Below are positions 1 through 8,939 of a stretch of 64,000 nt of DNA, piece after piece. The notes below the pieces were generated by a model, which was not told the origin of the DNA, ran no database searches, and was given only the letters and a program-made list of their open reading frames with translations. The stretch's first letter is position 1; each line of letters opens with the position of its first letter. The translations under genes and the position numbers were made by a program. The DNA comes from Aliicoccus persicus (lineage in GTDB: Bacteria; Bacillota; Bacilli; Staphylococcales; Salinicoccaceae), in contig NZ_FOIT01000001.1 in the NCBI RefSeq assembly GCF_900110815.1, positions 169,910 to 233,909 of the forward strand, written 5' to 3'.

Positions 1-63
1 TCCCTCATTGACGCGCAAAACAATATAATATGAGATTTGGCCTCAACTCTAGCAAGAAAGCAT

Positions 64-825
64 CTAGCTTATCGCATTTGATCCGCCATCAATAACTATT
101 TCTTCCCCGTTAATGTAGCTAGACTCATCAGACGCTAAAAACAGCACCAAGTTGGAAACTTCTATTGGTTCCGCGCCACGTTTTAAAGGTGTTCCTTCTC
201 TTAATGCTTTTAAGTCATTTGCGACACTCTCGTATTGCTCTGCAGCAGCTTTAACCATCTGTGTTTCAATCACACCTGGATGAACGGAATTTGCTCTAAT
301 GTTGAACTCTCCTAATTCAGCAGCAGCTACTTTGGTCATACCTCGAACAGCGAACTTCGTCCCAGTATAGGCAAGTCCACCTTTTTGACCAACAATCCCA
401 GCTAAAGAAGAAATATTTACAATTGATCCAGCATCTGATTTTTTCATTGATGGAATCGCATATTTCATACCATAGTACACAGATTTTTGATTTATACCGT
501 ATACTTTTTCATAATCTTCTTCAGTAAATTCATCAATTGGGACCATCGCACCACTAATACCTGCATTATTTACGAGCACATTTACAGGGCCAAATTTTTC
601 CTCAGTTTTTTTAACTACTTCTTCCCACTGACTAGCGTTGGCAACATCGTGCTCTAAGAACAAAGCGTTTTCTCCCAATTCTTCTTCTATCTTCTTTCCT
701 AAATCTACCTGGATATCTGTAAAAACTACTTTTGCACCTTCTTTTACAAACAGTCGCGTATGAGATTCACCCATACCACTCGCACCGCCTGTAATAATTG
801 CAACTTTACCATCAAGTCGTGCCAT
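64..825 (-). CDS. SDR-family NAD(P)-dependent oxidoreductase
   Basis: A 253-residue classical short-chain dehydrogenase/reductase. Visible family features are the N-terminal cofactor loop TGGASGMG (about residues 12-19), the NNAG motif near residue 87, a serine in the NISS segment, and a YTGTK version of the catalytic YxxxK. The C-terminal GGSNAIS is typical of soluble FabG-like or cyclopentanol/glucose-dehydrogenase-like members. The substrate cannot be told from sequence. The ATG is preceded by AAGGAGG at a good distance. It is divergent from fapR and shares none of the fatty-acid operon, so a role in lipid synthesis should not be assumed from position. A cre-like site and a dyad lie upstream. 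In better-known relatives recG is expected next to fapR, so this gene marks a local difference in gene order. Confidence 0.85.
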   Translation of the reverse strand: MARLDGKVAIITGGASGMGESHTRLFVKEGAKVVFTDIQVDLGKKIEEELGENALFLEHDVANASQWEEVVKKTEEKFGPVNVLVNNAGISGAMVPIDEFTEEDYEKVYGINQKSVYYGMKYAIPSMKKSDAGSIVNISSLAGIVGQKGGLAYTGTKFAVRGMTKVAAAELGEFNIRANSVHPGVIETQMVKAAAEQYESVANDLKALREGTPLKRGAEPIEVSNLVLFLASDESSYINGEEIVIDGGSNAIS

Positions 826-895
826 GTATAATTCCTCCTTATAATTTTAAAATCTTTTCGGCAAGTAACATGCCATCTACTCTTATTGTATTAAT

Positions 896-909
896 AGAAA
901 ACGCTTTCT
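896..909. promoter_or_regulatory. Candidate CcpA (cre) site upstream of the SDR gene
   Basis: AGAAAACGCTTTCT matches the cre consensus TGWAANCGNTNWCA at all but the two outermost positions. It lies about 70 bp upstream of the SDR start codon on the minus strand. This suggests catabolite control of the SDR gene. It is a sequence match only. Confidence 0.4.
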
Positions 910-921
910 TCAAACTTTATG

Positions 922-943
922 ATTATACAGTATGGCGTATAAT
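922..943. promoter_or_regulatory. Inverted repeat overlapping a minus-strand -10 element
   Basis: ATTATAC and GTATAAT form a perfect 7-bp inverted repeat separated by 8 bp. Read on the minus strand, one arm contains TATAAT, a consensus -10 for the SDR gene; no good -35 was found 16-18 bp further upstream. The geometry fits an operator for a dimeric repressor or activator of the SDR gene. The regulator is unknown. Confidence 0.35.
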
Positions 944-1008
944 AGTAATTCTTTCTTAGAAGGATAAAACAACACATAAATCTTTTTTTATTTCCCACAA
1001 CTTCCTAT

Positions 1009-1037
1009 TTGAAATCATCAAACGATTTTTATATACT
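1009..1037 (+). promoter_or_regulatory. Promoter of the fapR-plsX-fabD-fabG-acpP operon
   Basis: TTGAAA (1009-1014) and TATACT (1032-1037) are separated by exactly 17 bp, a good sigma-A promoter. The expected start of transcription is near 1044, inside the FapR box. Confidence 0.7.
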
Positions 1038-1042
1038 ACTTA

Positions 1043-1059
1043 TTAGTACCAACTACTAA
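1043..1059. promoter_or_regulatory. FapR operator
   Basis: TTAGTACCAACTACTAA is a 17-bp sequence with 6-bp inverted arms TTAGTA/TACTAA and a 5-bp centre, the form known for FapR boxes in Bacillus and Staphylococcus. It overlaps the predicted transcription start of the fapR operon, so FapR should repress its own operon and be released by malonyl-CoA or malonyl-ACP. Confidence 0.8.
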
Positions 1060-1133
1060 GACCAAGCACACAATTTTAAATGTGAGTATATAACAAAGCA
1101 ATCATTTTCAAATATTACTAACAGGAGGCAAAT

Positions 1134-1697
1134 ATGGGTAAATATAAAAAGAGTACGAGGCAAGCTTTGCTTGTTGATAAGCTATCGACAAACCCGTTTA
1201 TGACGGATGATCAACTTGCCCAGTATTTTGATGTGAGTATTCAGACGATACGGCTTGATCGTCTTGCACTTAATATTCCTGAGCTTCGCGAACGCATCAA
1301 GTCCGTTGCAAAGGAAGAAAAAAATAAAATTCGCAGTTTATCCCTACAAGAAGTGACTGGGGATATCACCGAGGTAGAGATGAACAAACGTGCAACGAGT
1401 GTGTTTGAAGTGGAAGAATCCCATACGTTTTTAAAGTATAATGTCGCACGCGGACAGTATTTGTTCGCTCAAGCCAATTCACTTTGTGTTGCGGTTATTG
1501 ACCAGCCGGTTGTTCTGACGAAATCAGCGAAGATTAACTTTGTCCATCAAGTGAAGGTTCAAGACAAAGTTGTATCGAATGCGACGGTGCAATCGATGAC
1601 ATCAAAAATCGCGATTATAGATGTCGTTTCAAAAGTCGGTGATATTGTCGTATTCGACGGACTATTTGAGATGTATTTTAAAAAAGAGGATGATTGA
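1134..1697 (+). CDS. fapR: FapR, malonyl-CoA-responsive transcriptional repressor of lipid synthesis
   Basis: A 187-residue protein, the usual FapR length. Residues 1-60 form a DeoR-like helix-turn-helix (LAQYFDVSIQTIRLDRLALN) followed by a linker helix. The remainder is a hotdog-fold effector domain (for example the NSLCVAVIDQ region) that in studied FapR proteins binds malonyl-CoA/malonyl-ACP. The ATG follows AGGAGG. It heads the fatty-acid/phospholipid operon and is followed one base later by plsX. The operator found 75 bp upstream overlaps the promoter start, which fits autorepression. Identification rests on sequence, context and operator together. Confidence 0.95.
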   Translation: MGKYKKSTRQALLVDKLSTNPFMTDDQLAQYFDVSIQTIRLDRLALNIPELRERIKSVAKEEKNKIRSLSLQEVTGDITEVEMNKRATSVFEVEESHTFLKYNVARGQYLFAQANSLCVAVIDQPVVLTKSAKINFVHQVKVQDKVVSNATVQSMTSKIAIIDVVSKVGDIVVFDGLFEMYFKKEDD

Positions 1698-1698
1698 G

Positions 1699-2682
1699 AT
1701 GGTAAAAATAGCAATTGATTTAAATGGTGGTGACAATGCACCACAGTCTGTCATCGATGGTGTGAAACTTGCACTTGATGAGCATGATGATATTGAAATC
1801 GAGTTATATGGGACAAAGGGGTCTTATAACGAAAATCTAGACAGAGTCACATTTACCGAAGTTGCAGAGAAGATTGAATCGACGGACGATCCAGTTCGTG
1901 CAGTCAGACGTAAAAAGGATAGCGGTATGGTTCAAGCGTGTGTGGCTGTTAAAGAAGGTCGTGCAGATGCTTGTTTTTCAGCAGGTAATACGGGTGCGCT
2001 CATGAGTGCTGGTTTGTTTAATGTCGGACGCATTAAAGGAATTGATCGTCCCGCAATTGCATCGATGATTCCAAGCACGGACGGTAAAGGTATGCTGCTT
2101 TTAGATATGGGTGCGAATGTGGATAACAGAGCGAATCATCTATATCAGTTCGCAGTGATGGCAGATATTTATATGGAAGACATTTTGGATCGTAAGAACC
2201 CAAAAATTGGTCTTGTGAATATCGGTAGTGAAGATAATAAGGGTAGTGAACTGACGAAAGCAACGCATAAGTTGTTGAAAGAAAGTCATTTAAACTTCCA
2301 AGGTAACTTTGAAACACGCGATATTTTAAGCGGTGTTGTCGACGTTGCAGTAACCGACGGTTTTACTGGAAATATTATCCTTAAAACGATTGAAGGTACT
2401 GCGATGGGCATGATGGGTGAGATTAAAAAAGCATTGACAAGTTCTTTTAAGAATAAAGTCGGTGCGGTGCTCGTTAAGTCGGGATTACAAAACATTAAAG
2501 ACTTACTTGATTATCGTCAGTACGGTGGCGCGCCACTTTTAGGTTTGAATGGACACGTGTTAAAAGCGCACGGTTCGAGTGATGCAGTTGCTATTGCTTC
2601 AGCAGTGAGACAAGCGAAACGTATGGCAATGAGTGATTCAATCGAAAAAATTTCTAACAAGGTAGGTTCTATCGATGAGTAA
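1699..2682 (+). CDS. plsX: PlsX, acyl-ACP:phosphate acyltransferase
   Basis: A 327-residue PlsX that makes acyl-phosphate from acyl-ACP for the PlsX/PlsY route to lysophosphatidic acid; family members act at the inner face of the membrane. The N-terminus reads DLNGGDNAP, a variant of the usual D-x-MGGD-x-x-P motif. The central SAGNTGALMSAGLF and the later TDGFTGN and GLNGHVLKAHGSS segments are family hallmarks. I chose the ATG at 1699 because GAGG (1686-1689) sits at a normal distance; the in-frame ATG at 1690 abuts that sequence, and a longer open frame reaching 1621 lies inside fapR. The stop overlaps the fabD start, indicating translational coupling. Confidence 0.95.
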   Translation: MVKIAIDLNGGDNAPQSVIDGVKLALDEHDDIEIELYGTKGSYNENLDRVTFTEVAEKIESTDDPVRAVRRKKDSGMVQACVAVKEGRADACFSAGNTGALMSAGLFNVGRIKGIDRPAIASMIPSTDGKGMLLLDMGANVDNRANHLYQFAVMADIYMEDILDRKNPKIGLVNIGSEDNKGSELTKATHKLLKESHLNFQGNFETRDILSGVVDVAVTDGFTGNIILKTIEGTAMGMMGEIKKALTSSFKNKVGAVLVKSGLQNIKDLLDYRQYGGAPLLGLNGHVLKAHGSSDAVAIASAVRQAKRMAMSDSIEKISNKVGSIDE

Positions 2683-3580
2683 AGTCATTATGTTCCCGGG
2701 TCAAGGTTCTCAGTATCCAGGTATGGCACGAGATTTATATGAACAAAACGATAAAGCACGCGAAGTGCTTGATCAGATTTTTAATGCTGTTGATTTTGAT
2801 TTAAAATCAATTATGTTTGAAGAAAATGAGCAATTGAACCAGACAGAATATACGCAACCCGCATTATTTGCACACGCGCTTGCAGCACATGCAGCGCTCG
2901 GTGTTGAAGCGGATTATTATATCGGTCACTCACTCGGTGAGTTGCCAGCACTTGTTGCTGCTGGTGTTTTATCGCTTGAAGATGGGCTGAAGGTTGTTGT
3001 GAAACGCGGTGAGTTGATGAGCCAAGCGAGTGAGGGTGGTATGGCTGCTGTCATCGGCATGGATATTGAAACGCTAACGAACCTTTGTGCTGAGTTTTCT
3101 ACAGACGATAAACGAATCGCACCAGCGAATTTAAACGCACCGGATCAAGTGGTGATCTCTGGTGATTTAGAGTTGATTGAGCGCTTTAAAGAAGAAGGTA
3201 AGACACATGGCGCACGCCGTGTAATGCCACTCAATGTGTCGGGTGCGTTTCACTCACACTTAATGGCACCCGCTAAAGAAAAGTTTGCTGAGTTTTTAGA
3301 TGATGTTGAATTCAATCATGCGACAACACCTGTCGTGCAAAATTTCAGTGCAAAAGACGAAGAGAGAATTTTGATTATTAAACAAAATTTAATCGAGCAA
3401 CTTGTCTCTCCAGTCAGATTTGTTGAAAGTATCGAACACTTGAAAAAGCTCGGTGCGACAGAGTTTATTGAAGTTGGTCCGAAAAAAGTGTTGAGTGGTT
3501 TAATCAGAAAAATCGATCGTGATTTAGTGACGAAAAACGTAGATACATTAAGTGATTTGGAGGGGGTTGTTCATGAGTAA
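2675..3580 (+). CDS. fabD: FabD, malonyl-CoA:ACP transacylase
   Basis: A 301-residue malonyl transferase supplying malonyl-ACP for fatty-acid elongation in the cytoplasm. The N-terminal [11 protein letters not shown] loop, the catalytic serine in GHSLGE (about residue 90) and the second active-site histidine in GAFHSHLM (about residue 193) are all present. Leu-Pro follows the GHSLGE motif where many homologues have Tyr/Ser. The start overlaps the plsX stop by 8 bases and the end overlaps fabG by 8 bases, so the three genes are probably coupled translationally and controlled by FapR. Confidence 0.95.
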   Translation: MSKVIMFPGQGSQYPGMARDLYEQNDKAREVLDQIFNAVDFDLKSIMFEENEQLNQTEYTQPALFAHALAAHAALGVEADYYIGHSLGELPALVAAGVLSLEDGLKVVVKRGELMSQASEGGMAAVIGMDIETLTNLCAEFSTDDKRIAPANLNAPDQVVISGDLELIERFKEEGKTHGARRVMPLNVSGAFHSHLMAPAKEKFAEFLDDVEFNHATTPVVQNFSAKDEERILIIKQNLIEQLVSPVRFVESIEHLKKLGATEFIEVGPKKVLSGLIRKIDRDLVTKNVDTLSDLEGVVHE

Positions 3581-4310
3581 AGTTGCATTAGTTACTGGTG
3601 CATCGCGCGGAATTGGTGCGAGCATAGCACAAGCGCTAGGGAAAGATGGTTATCATGTTATCGTGAACTATTCAGGTTCACAAGATAAAGCCGAAGCCGT
3701 TGCTGCATCAATTAAAGAAGCTGGCGGCAGTGCTGAAGTTTATCAGTGTCATGTGCAAGATTTTGAAGCAGTGAAAGAAATGATTAAGCATATCACATCG
3801 ACACATGATTCACTAGATCTTGTCGTTAACAATGCAGGTGTGACAAAAGATGGCTTGTTAATGCGCATGAAACCTGAAGATTTCGATAAGGTGATTGACA
3901 TTAACTTAAAAGGTGCATTTAATGTCATTCAAAATGTGTCGCGTCCAATGTTGCGTCAAAAGCATGGTCGCATCATTAACATTTCTAGTATTGTCGGCAG
4001 TATCGGTAATGCGGGTCAAGCAAACTATGTTGCATCTAAAGCGGGAATCGATGGATTGACGCGTTCAGTGGCACGTGAACTGGCACCAAAAGGTGTGACA
4101 GTAAATGCAATTGCACCAGGTTTCATCGAAAGTGACATGACAGATGTGTTAAGCGATGAGATTAAAGATGCCATGCTGCAGCAAATTCCACTCGGACATT
4201 TCGGTGAAGTGAATGACATTTCAGAAGCTGTGAAGTATTTAGCTTCTGACAGTGCAAAATTCATCACTGGACAAACACTTCATGTCAACGGTGGTATGTA
4301 CATGGGGTAG
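3573..4310 (+). CDS. fabG: FabG, 3-oxoacyl-ACP reductase
   Basis: A 245-residue NADPH-dependent SDR that reduces 3-oxoacyl-ACP in the elongation cycle. TGASRGIG (cofactor loop), NNAG, the ISS serine and YVASK (catalytic Tyr/Lys) are intact. The start at 3573 is preceded by GGAGGGGG and overlaps the fabD stop; the frame is open a few codons further upstream, but those codons lie before the ribosome binding site. It sits between fabD and acpP as in Bacillus and Staphylococcus, which separates it from the unrelated SDR at the left edge. Confidence 0.95.
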   Translation: MSKVALVTGASRGIGASIAQALGKDGYHVIVNYSGSQDKAEAVAASIKEAGGSAEVYQCHVQDFEAVKEMIKHITSTHDSLDLVVNNAGVTKDGLLMRMKPEDFDKVIDINLKGAFNVIQNVSRPMLRQKHGRIINISSIVGSIGNAGQANYVASKAGIDGLTRSVARELAPKGVTVNAIAPGFIESDMTDVLSDEIKDAMLQQIPLGHFGEVNDISEAVKYLASDSAKFITGQTLHVNGGMYMG

Positions 4311-4345
4311 TGGAATATGTTAATATTAAAAGGAGGTGAAGTGTA

Positions 4346-4582
4346 ATGGCAAACATTGATAAAGTAAAAGCAATCATCGTTGATAAATTAGGCATTGACG
4401 AAGATAAAGTAACAACAGACGCATCGTTCAAAGATGATTTAGGTGCAGACTCATTAGACATTGCGGAATTAGTTATGGAACTTGAAGACGAGTTCGATAT
4501 GGAGATTCCAGATGAAGAGGCTGAGAAAATCGTTACAGTTGGAGATGCACTTGATTACATCGAAAAGCTTGAAAAAGCATAA
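4346..4582 (+). CDS. acpP: Acyl carrier protein
   Basis: A 78-residue, strongly acidic four-helix carrier protein. Ser36 in the ADSLD motif is the expected 4'-phosphopantetheine attachment site. AAAGGAGGTG precedes the ATG, an unusually strong ribosome binding site that suits a very abundant protein. It is the last gene of the FapR-controlled operon, and an intrinsic terminator follows about 10 bases after the stop. Confidence 0.97.
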   Translation: MANIDKVKAIIVDKLGIDEDKVTTDASFKDDLGADSLDIAELVMELEDEFDMEIPDEEAEKIVTVGDALDYIEKLEKA

Positions 4583-4592
4583 AAACTAGAGT

Positions 4593-4624
4593 AAATCCAC
4601 TTGTTGCAAGTGGATTTCTTTTTC
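4593..4624 (+). terminator. Intrinsic terminator after acpP
   Basis: AAATCCACTTG and CAAGTGGATTT form an 11-bp perfect stem with a 3-base loop, followed by a T-rich run. It separates the lipid operon from rnc. Confidence 0.85.
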
Positions 4625-4641
4625 TTTAAGGTGAGATAATT

Positions 4642-5391
4642 ATGGAACGATTGAAAACGACAATTCGTGAACATCGTGTTGCGAATCAAAAACTATCACA
4701 GTTTTGGCAAGGATTCGATGTACTTGCAGAACAAATTCATTTAAAACCGAAAAACAAGTGGCTCTACGCACAAAGTTTTATGCACAGTTCATATATCAAT
4801 GATTTGAGCTTAGATCGTATATATAACAATGAGCGGTTGGAGTTTCTCGGTGATGCTGTACTAGAATTGAATGTCTCAGATTACTTGTATCAACGCTACG
4901 TTGAATTGCCGGAAGGAGAATTAACAAAGCTCCGTGCAAATATAGTATGTGAACCTTCACTTGTAGTATTCAGTGAACATTTGAATATGTCCCGATTAAT
5001 CATGTTGGGTAAAGGCGAGGAGAAAACTGGTGGTCGGGAGCGTCCATCGATTATATCCGATGCCTTTGAAGCATTTATCGGCGCGATGTATCTCGATCTT
5101 GGTAATGATGCAGTCATACAATTTTTAAAAGAGTATGTCTATATTCATTTAACAGATAAAAATTATACACAGCAAAAGGATTTCAAAACTGAATTGCAAG
5201 AACGCATTCATCAACTTAAACGCGGTCAAGTGACATATGAAATGCTAGATGAGTCAGGTCCGAGCCACAACAAAACGTTCACCTCAGGTGTTTACGTCGG
5301 AGAGCAATTAATTGCCAGTGGCACTGGTTCGTCTAAAAAAGTGGCAGAGCAACATGCTGCAGAAGCGGCACTTGAGATTATTACAAATTAG
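4642..5391 (+). CDS. rnc: Ribonuclease III
   Basis: A 249-residue double-strand-specific endoribonuclease that processes rRNA precursors and cuts structured or antisense-paired RNAs. The signature NERLEFLGDAVLEL at about residues 62-75 carries the catalytic acidic residues; a second acidic cluster is in SDAFEAFIGAMYLD. Residues from about 180 to the end form a double-stranded RNA-binding domain ending in KKVAEQHAAEAAL. The start follows AAGGTGAG. It begins a close-packed unit with smc, ftsY, ylxM and ffh, 10 bases before smc. Confidence 0.95.
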   Translation: MERLKTTIREHRVANQKLSQFWQGFDVLAEQIHLKPKNKWLYAQSFMHSSYINDLSLDRIYNNERLEFLGDAVLELNVSDYLYQRYVELPEGELTKLRANIVCEPSLVVFSEHLNMSRLIMLGKGEEKTGGRERPSIISDAFEAFIGAMYLDLGNDAVIQFLKEYVYIHLTDKNYTQQKDFKTELQERIHQLKRGQVTYEMLDESGPSHNKTFTSGVYVGEQLIASGTGSSKKVAEQHAAEAALEIITN

Positions 5392-5401
5392 GTGAAGATA
5401 A

Positions 5402-8400
5402 ATGGTTTATTTAAAAACAATTGAATCACATGGATTTAAATCTTTTGCCGATAAAGTAACGATTCAATTTGATCGTGGGGTGACAGGTGTTGTTGGACCA
5501 AATGGTAGTGGTAAGAGTAACATTACGGACGCAATCAGATGGGTGCTCGGTGAGCAATCAGCAAAAACGATACGTGGGACGACGATGCAAGACGTCATCT
5601 TTAGTGGGACTGATACGAGAAAACCGCTGAATTCAGCATATGTAAAATTAATTTTAAGCAATGAATCACGTGACTTAAAAGTGGACAAGGACGAAGTTCA
5701 TATTTTAAGGAAACTCTATCGAAGTGGTGAGAGTGAGTATTATTTAAATAATGAGAAATGCAGATTAAAAGAGATTGCTGAACTGTTCATGGACTCGGGT
5801 CTCGGGAAAAATGCGTATAACATCATCTCTCAAGGTGAAGTGGATCAAGTATTAAAAGCAAAGCCAGAAGATCGCCGTCATTTAATTGAAGAGGCGGCCG
5901 GTGTGATGAAATACAAATCCCGCAAAAAAGAATCAGAGAAAAAGCTTGATGATACGATTGAAAATTTATCTCGTGTGAATGACATTATTAAGGAATTGTC
6001 TTCCCGTGTTGAACAACTGTCTCATGAGAGTGCTGTTGCAAAAGAATACAAAGCATTGTATGACGAAATGAAAGAGAGCGATATTGCAGTAACGGTATTC
6101 GATGTTGAATCGATTAATCAAAAGGTAAAAGACATTCAAGCAGAAATTGAATCAAGTGAATCTGAAGTTTCACGTACACAAGATAAAATCCTACAACACA
6201 ATACAGAGATGCAACGACTCGAAGAAAATGAAATGCGTTTAAGTGAAGATCGTCGTGATGCACAGCAAGCATTGCTACAAGCGACACGACAATCTGAACA
6301 GTTGAGCGGTAATATCAGGCTGTATAAAGAACGAAAAGAAAATCAGTCAAAAGCTGCATCAGAGCTGCATGACGACAAAGAAAAACTAGTAAATAATATC
6401 AATAAATCTAAAGAAACGATTGCGTCGCTTGAAGACGAAATTAAAGCGTTAAAACAATCGATACAAGTGGACAGAAAAGAAAAGAAAAATTTAGGAAACA
6501 CACTCGAATCGTACTTAGAAGATGATGCGTCTGAGACAGAGTCTTTGAGAGATGAATTCTTTGAACTGTCTGTTAAAAAGACGACTGCTGAAAATAAAGA
6601 AAAATCACGCATTGAAGCGTTAGAGCGCAGAGACTCGTTTATGAGTGCCCAGCGTGAAAAATTGAATCATGAAGAGCGAGAATTTGAATCGATTATAGAT
6701 AATATTCAATCACTTGAAGAAGTGCTTGAAAAAGAATCTTCAACAATCGAAGCACTGAGTAATCAATTAATACAATCTGAAAAAGAACAAGAAGAAAAGA
6801 ACTTAGCAATGACAGAAGCGAAAGATAAGGTCGAAGCTGCTGTGAGCTACATGGCGAAGCAACGTGACAGACTAGAAATGCTTGAGAACATTGCTGATTC
6901 ATACCAAGGATTTTATCCGGGTGTGCGTGCTGTCTTATCTAAAAAAGATCAATTAAACGGTGTCACAGGTGCTGTGAGTGAATTATTTAGCGTAGCGAAA
7001 CAGTATGTAACGGCACTGGATACAGCACTCGGTGCATCGGCGCAAAACATCGTTATGGATAGTGAAGAAGATGCGAAACAGGCAATACAATACTTGCGCA
7101 ATGCAAGACAAGGATTTGCAACGTTTCTACCACTGAATACGATTAAGCCGCGCTTTTTATCTCAAGACATTGAACGCGCGTTAGGCACTGCGCCGGTACA
7201 GTTTCATCGGTTAATTGATATCGTTACTTTCGACGATAAAAACCGAGCGGTTGCAGAACACTTGCTAGCGAATACGCTCGTGACAGAGACGATTGAAGAT
7301 GCGACAAAGCTCGCTCGAGCACTTAAATATCGTGTGAAAATCGTCACGACGAATGGTGATACGCTCATGCCTGGTGGTGCGATGAGTGGTGGATCTAAAG
7401 CGAAGGGGACATCTGTACTCGAAACGAAAAACGAGATTGAAACGATTCAGAACAACTTAAAGCGTTACGAAGCGGAAACGGAAGCATTTAAAGCGGATTA
7501 TCAAAAGAAAGAAGAAGATTACGCGACTACAACAGAGAAGAACAATGAATTAGAATCAAAGCTTTCAGAAGCACGTATGAACCATGATGAAAATCGTCAA
7601 TCATTGATGGCGAAAACAATGCGTAGAGATACACTTCAGGATTCAATAGAATCGTTAAAAGGCACGGTTCAACCGATTGAAGAAGATAATGAGGCAAGTG
7701 AAGATATCGATGAAATTGAACGCCAATTAGAAGCGATACGTTCACGTCTTTCTATGCTGAATGCTTCGGATGAAGAGAAGCGTCAAACGATTGAGAAGAT
7801 GAACGAACAAATTCGTACGCTCGAGCGAAATGTTGATTCGACGACAATTCATTTAAATCATAAAGAAGAAGATTTGAGTGAGGCACTGGAATTACTGGAA
7901 GATCATCAAGTTCGTTTAGAACGCATCGACATTCAAATCGAAGCGCTGAGTCAGGACTTATCATCGATTGACATCGATGCTTTAAAGGCTGAGCAGCATT
8001 CACAAGATAAAGCGATTGAAACACTTGAACTTGAACTCAGTGATATCGATGTTGCACTCTCTGATATTAAGCGTCAGTTAAAGTCGTATGAACAGAGTAA
8101 AGAGGAAGCATCTCAAAAGATAGATGCACTCAATCAAAAGTTAAGAAGTAATACAGGTCAATTTGAAAAGTTAAATACGCAGCTTGAGACGAAATTGTCT
8201 TACTTAGAATCTGAGTACAAAACAACGTATGAGAAAGAAAAAGAAACGTTTGAAGTACCTACGGATATCGATGAGAAACGCAAGCGCATCCGTCTGCATA
8301 AACAGGCAATTGAAGAACTCGGTCCTGTTAATTTAAATGCCATTGAAGAATTTGAAACGGTTAATACACGGTACGAGTTTTTACGTGAACAAGAGAGTGA

Positions 8401-8935
8401 CTTGCTCGAAGCACACAGCACGCTGACAGCGATTATTAAAGATATGGATGAAGAAGTATCGCGACGATTTAAAGAAGTATACGACGAAGTAAACATGCAC
8501 TTTAAAGAAGTGTTTACAGAAATGTTCGGTGGTGGACGCGCAGAGTTACGTTTAACTGAGCCTGAGAATTATCTAGAGTCAGGTATTGAAATACTTGCAG
8601 AACCACCGGGTAAACGTCTGAGTTCATTGTCATTATTGTCAGGTGGAGAACGTGCATTGACGACAATCAGCTTGCTATTTAGTATATTAAAAGTACGCGT
8701 CAGTCCTTTTATCATTTTGGATGAGGTTGAAGCGGCGCTCGATGAAGCAAATGTCATCCGCTATGCACGATACTTAAAAGAACTGTCAAAAGACTCACAA
8801 TTTATTGTGATTACACACAGAAAAGGTACAATGGAGTATAGCGATAGATTATTTGGTTTAACGATGGCAGAGCGTGGTGTAACGACGACGATTAGCGTGG
8901 ATTTAAACAATTATGAAGAAGTGATCGGAGAGTAA
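5402..8935 (+). CDS. smc: Chromosome partition protein SMC
   Basis: A full-length SMC of 1177 residues. The N-terminal Walker A is GPNGSGKSN (about 32-40). Two long, charged coiled-coil arms flank a hinge at about residues 515-655 that starts with GVTGAVSELF and ends in a glycine-rich GGAMSGGS segment. The C-terminal head has the ABC signature LLSGGERAL (about 1078) and Walker B FIILDEVEAALDE (about 1102). With ScpA/ScpB, which are not in this window, it organises and segregates the nucleoid. Placement between rnc and ftsY is the classical Firmicute order. Confidence 0.97.
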   Translation: MVYLKTIESHGFKSFADKVTIQFDRGVTGVVGPNGSGKSNITDAIRWVLGEQSAKTIRGTTMQDVIFSGTDTRKPLNSAYVKLILSNESRDLKVDKDEVHILRKLYRSGESEYYLNNEKCRLKEIAELFMDSGLGKNAYNIISQGEVDQVLKAKPEDRRHLIEEAAGVMKYKSRKKESEKKLDDTIENLSRVNDIIKELSSRVEQLSHESAVAKEYKALYDEMKESDIAVTVFDVESINQKVKDIQAEIESSESEVSRTQDKILQHNTEMQRLEENEMRLSEDRRDAQQALLQATRQSEQLSGNIRLYKERKENQSKAASELHDDKEKLVNNINKSKETIASLEDEIKALKQSIQVDRKEKKNLGNTLESYLEDDASETESLRDEFFELSVKKTTAENKEKSRIEALERRDSFMSAQREKLNHEEREFESIIDNIQSLEEVLEKESSTIEALSNQLIQSEKEQEEKNLAMTEAKDKVEAAVSYMAKQRDRLEMLENIADSYQGFYPGVRAVLSKKDQLNGVTGAVSELFSVAKQYVTALDTALGASAQNIVMDSEEDAKQAIQYLRNARQGFATFLPLNTIKPRFLSQDIERALGTAPVQFHRLIDIVTFDDKNRAVAEHLLANTLVTETIEDATKLARALKYRVKIVTTNGDTLMPGGAMSGGSKAKGTSVLETKNEIETIQNNLKRYEAETEAFKADYQKKEEDYATTTEKNNELESKLSEARMNHDENRQSLMAKTMRRDTLQDSIESLKGTVQPIEEDNEASEDIDEIERQLEAIRSRLSMLNASDEEKRQTIEKMNEQIRTLERNVDSTTIHLNHKEEDLSEALELLEDHQVRLERIDIQIEALSQDLSSIDIDALKAEQHSQDKAIETLELELSDIDVALSDIKRQLKSYEQSKEEASQKIDALNQKLRSNTGQFEKLNTQLETKLSYLESEYKTTYEKEKETFEVPTDIDEKRKRIRLHKQAIEELGPVNLNAIEEFETVNTRYEFLREQESDLLEAHSTLTAIIKDMDEEVSRRFKEVYDEVNMHFKEVFTEMFGGGRAELRLTEPENYLESGIEILAEPPGKRLSSLSLLSGGERALTTISLLFSILKVRVSPFIILDEVEAALDEANVIRYARYLKELSKDSQFIVITHRKGTMEYSDRLFGLTMAERGVTTTISVDLNNYEEVIGE

Positions 8936-8939
8936 TCAG

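Noticed and set aside
1-63. Gene remnant at the left edge
   Set aside because: Too short to show coding sequence or a clear signal; it probably lies downstream of the SDR stop.
1621-1698. N-terminal extension of plsX
   Set aside because: It lies inside fapR, has no ribosome binding site, and the homologous part begins at MVKIAID.
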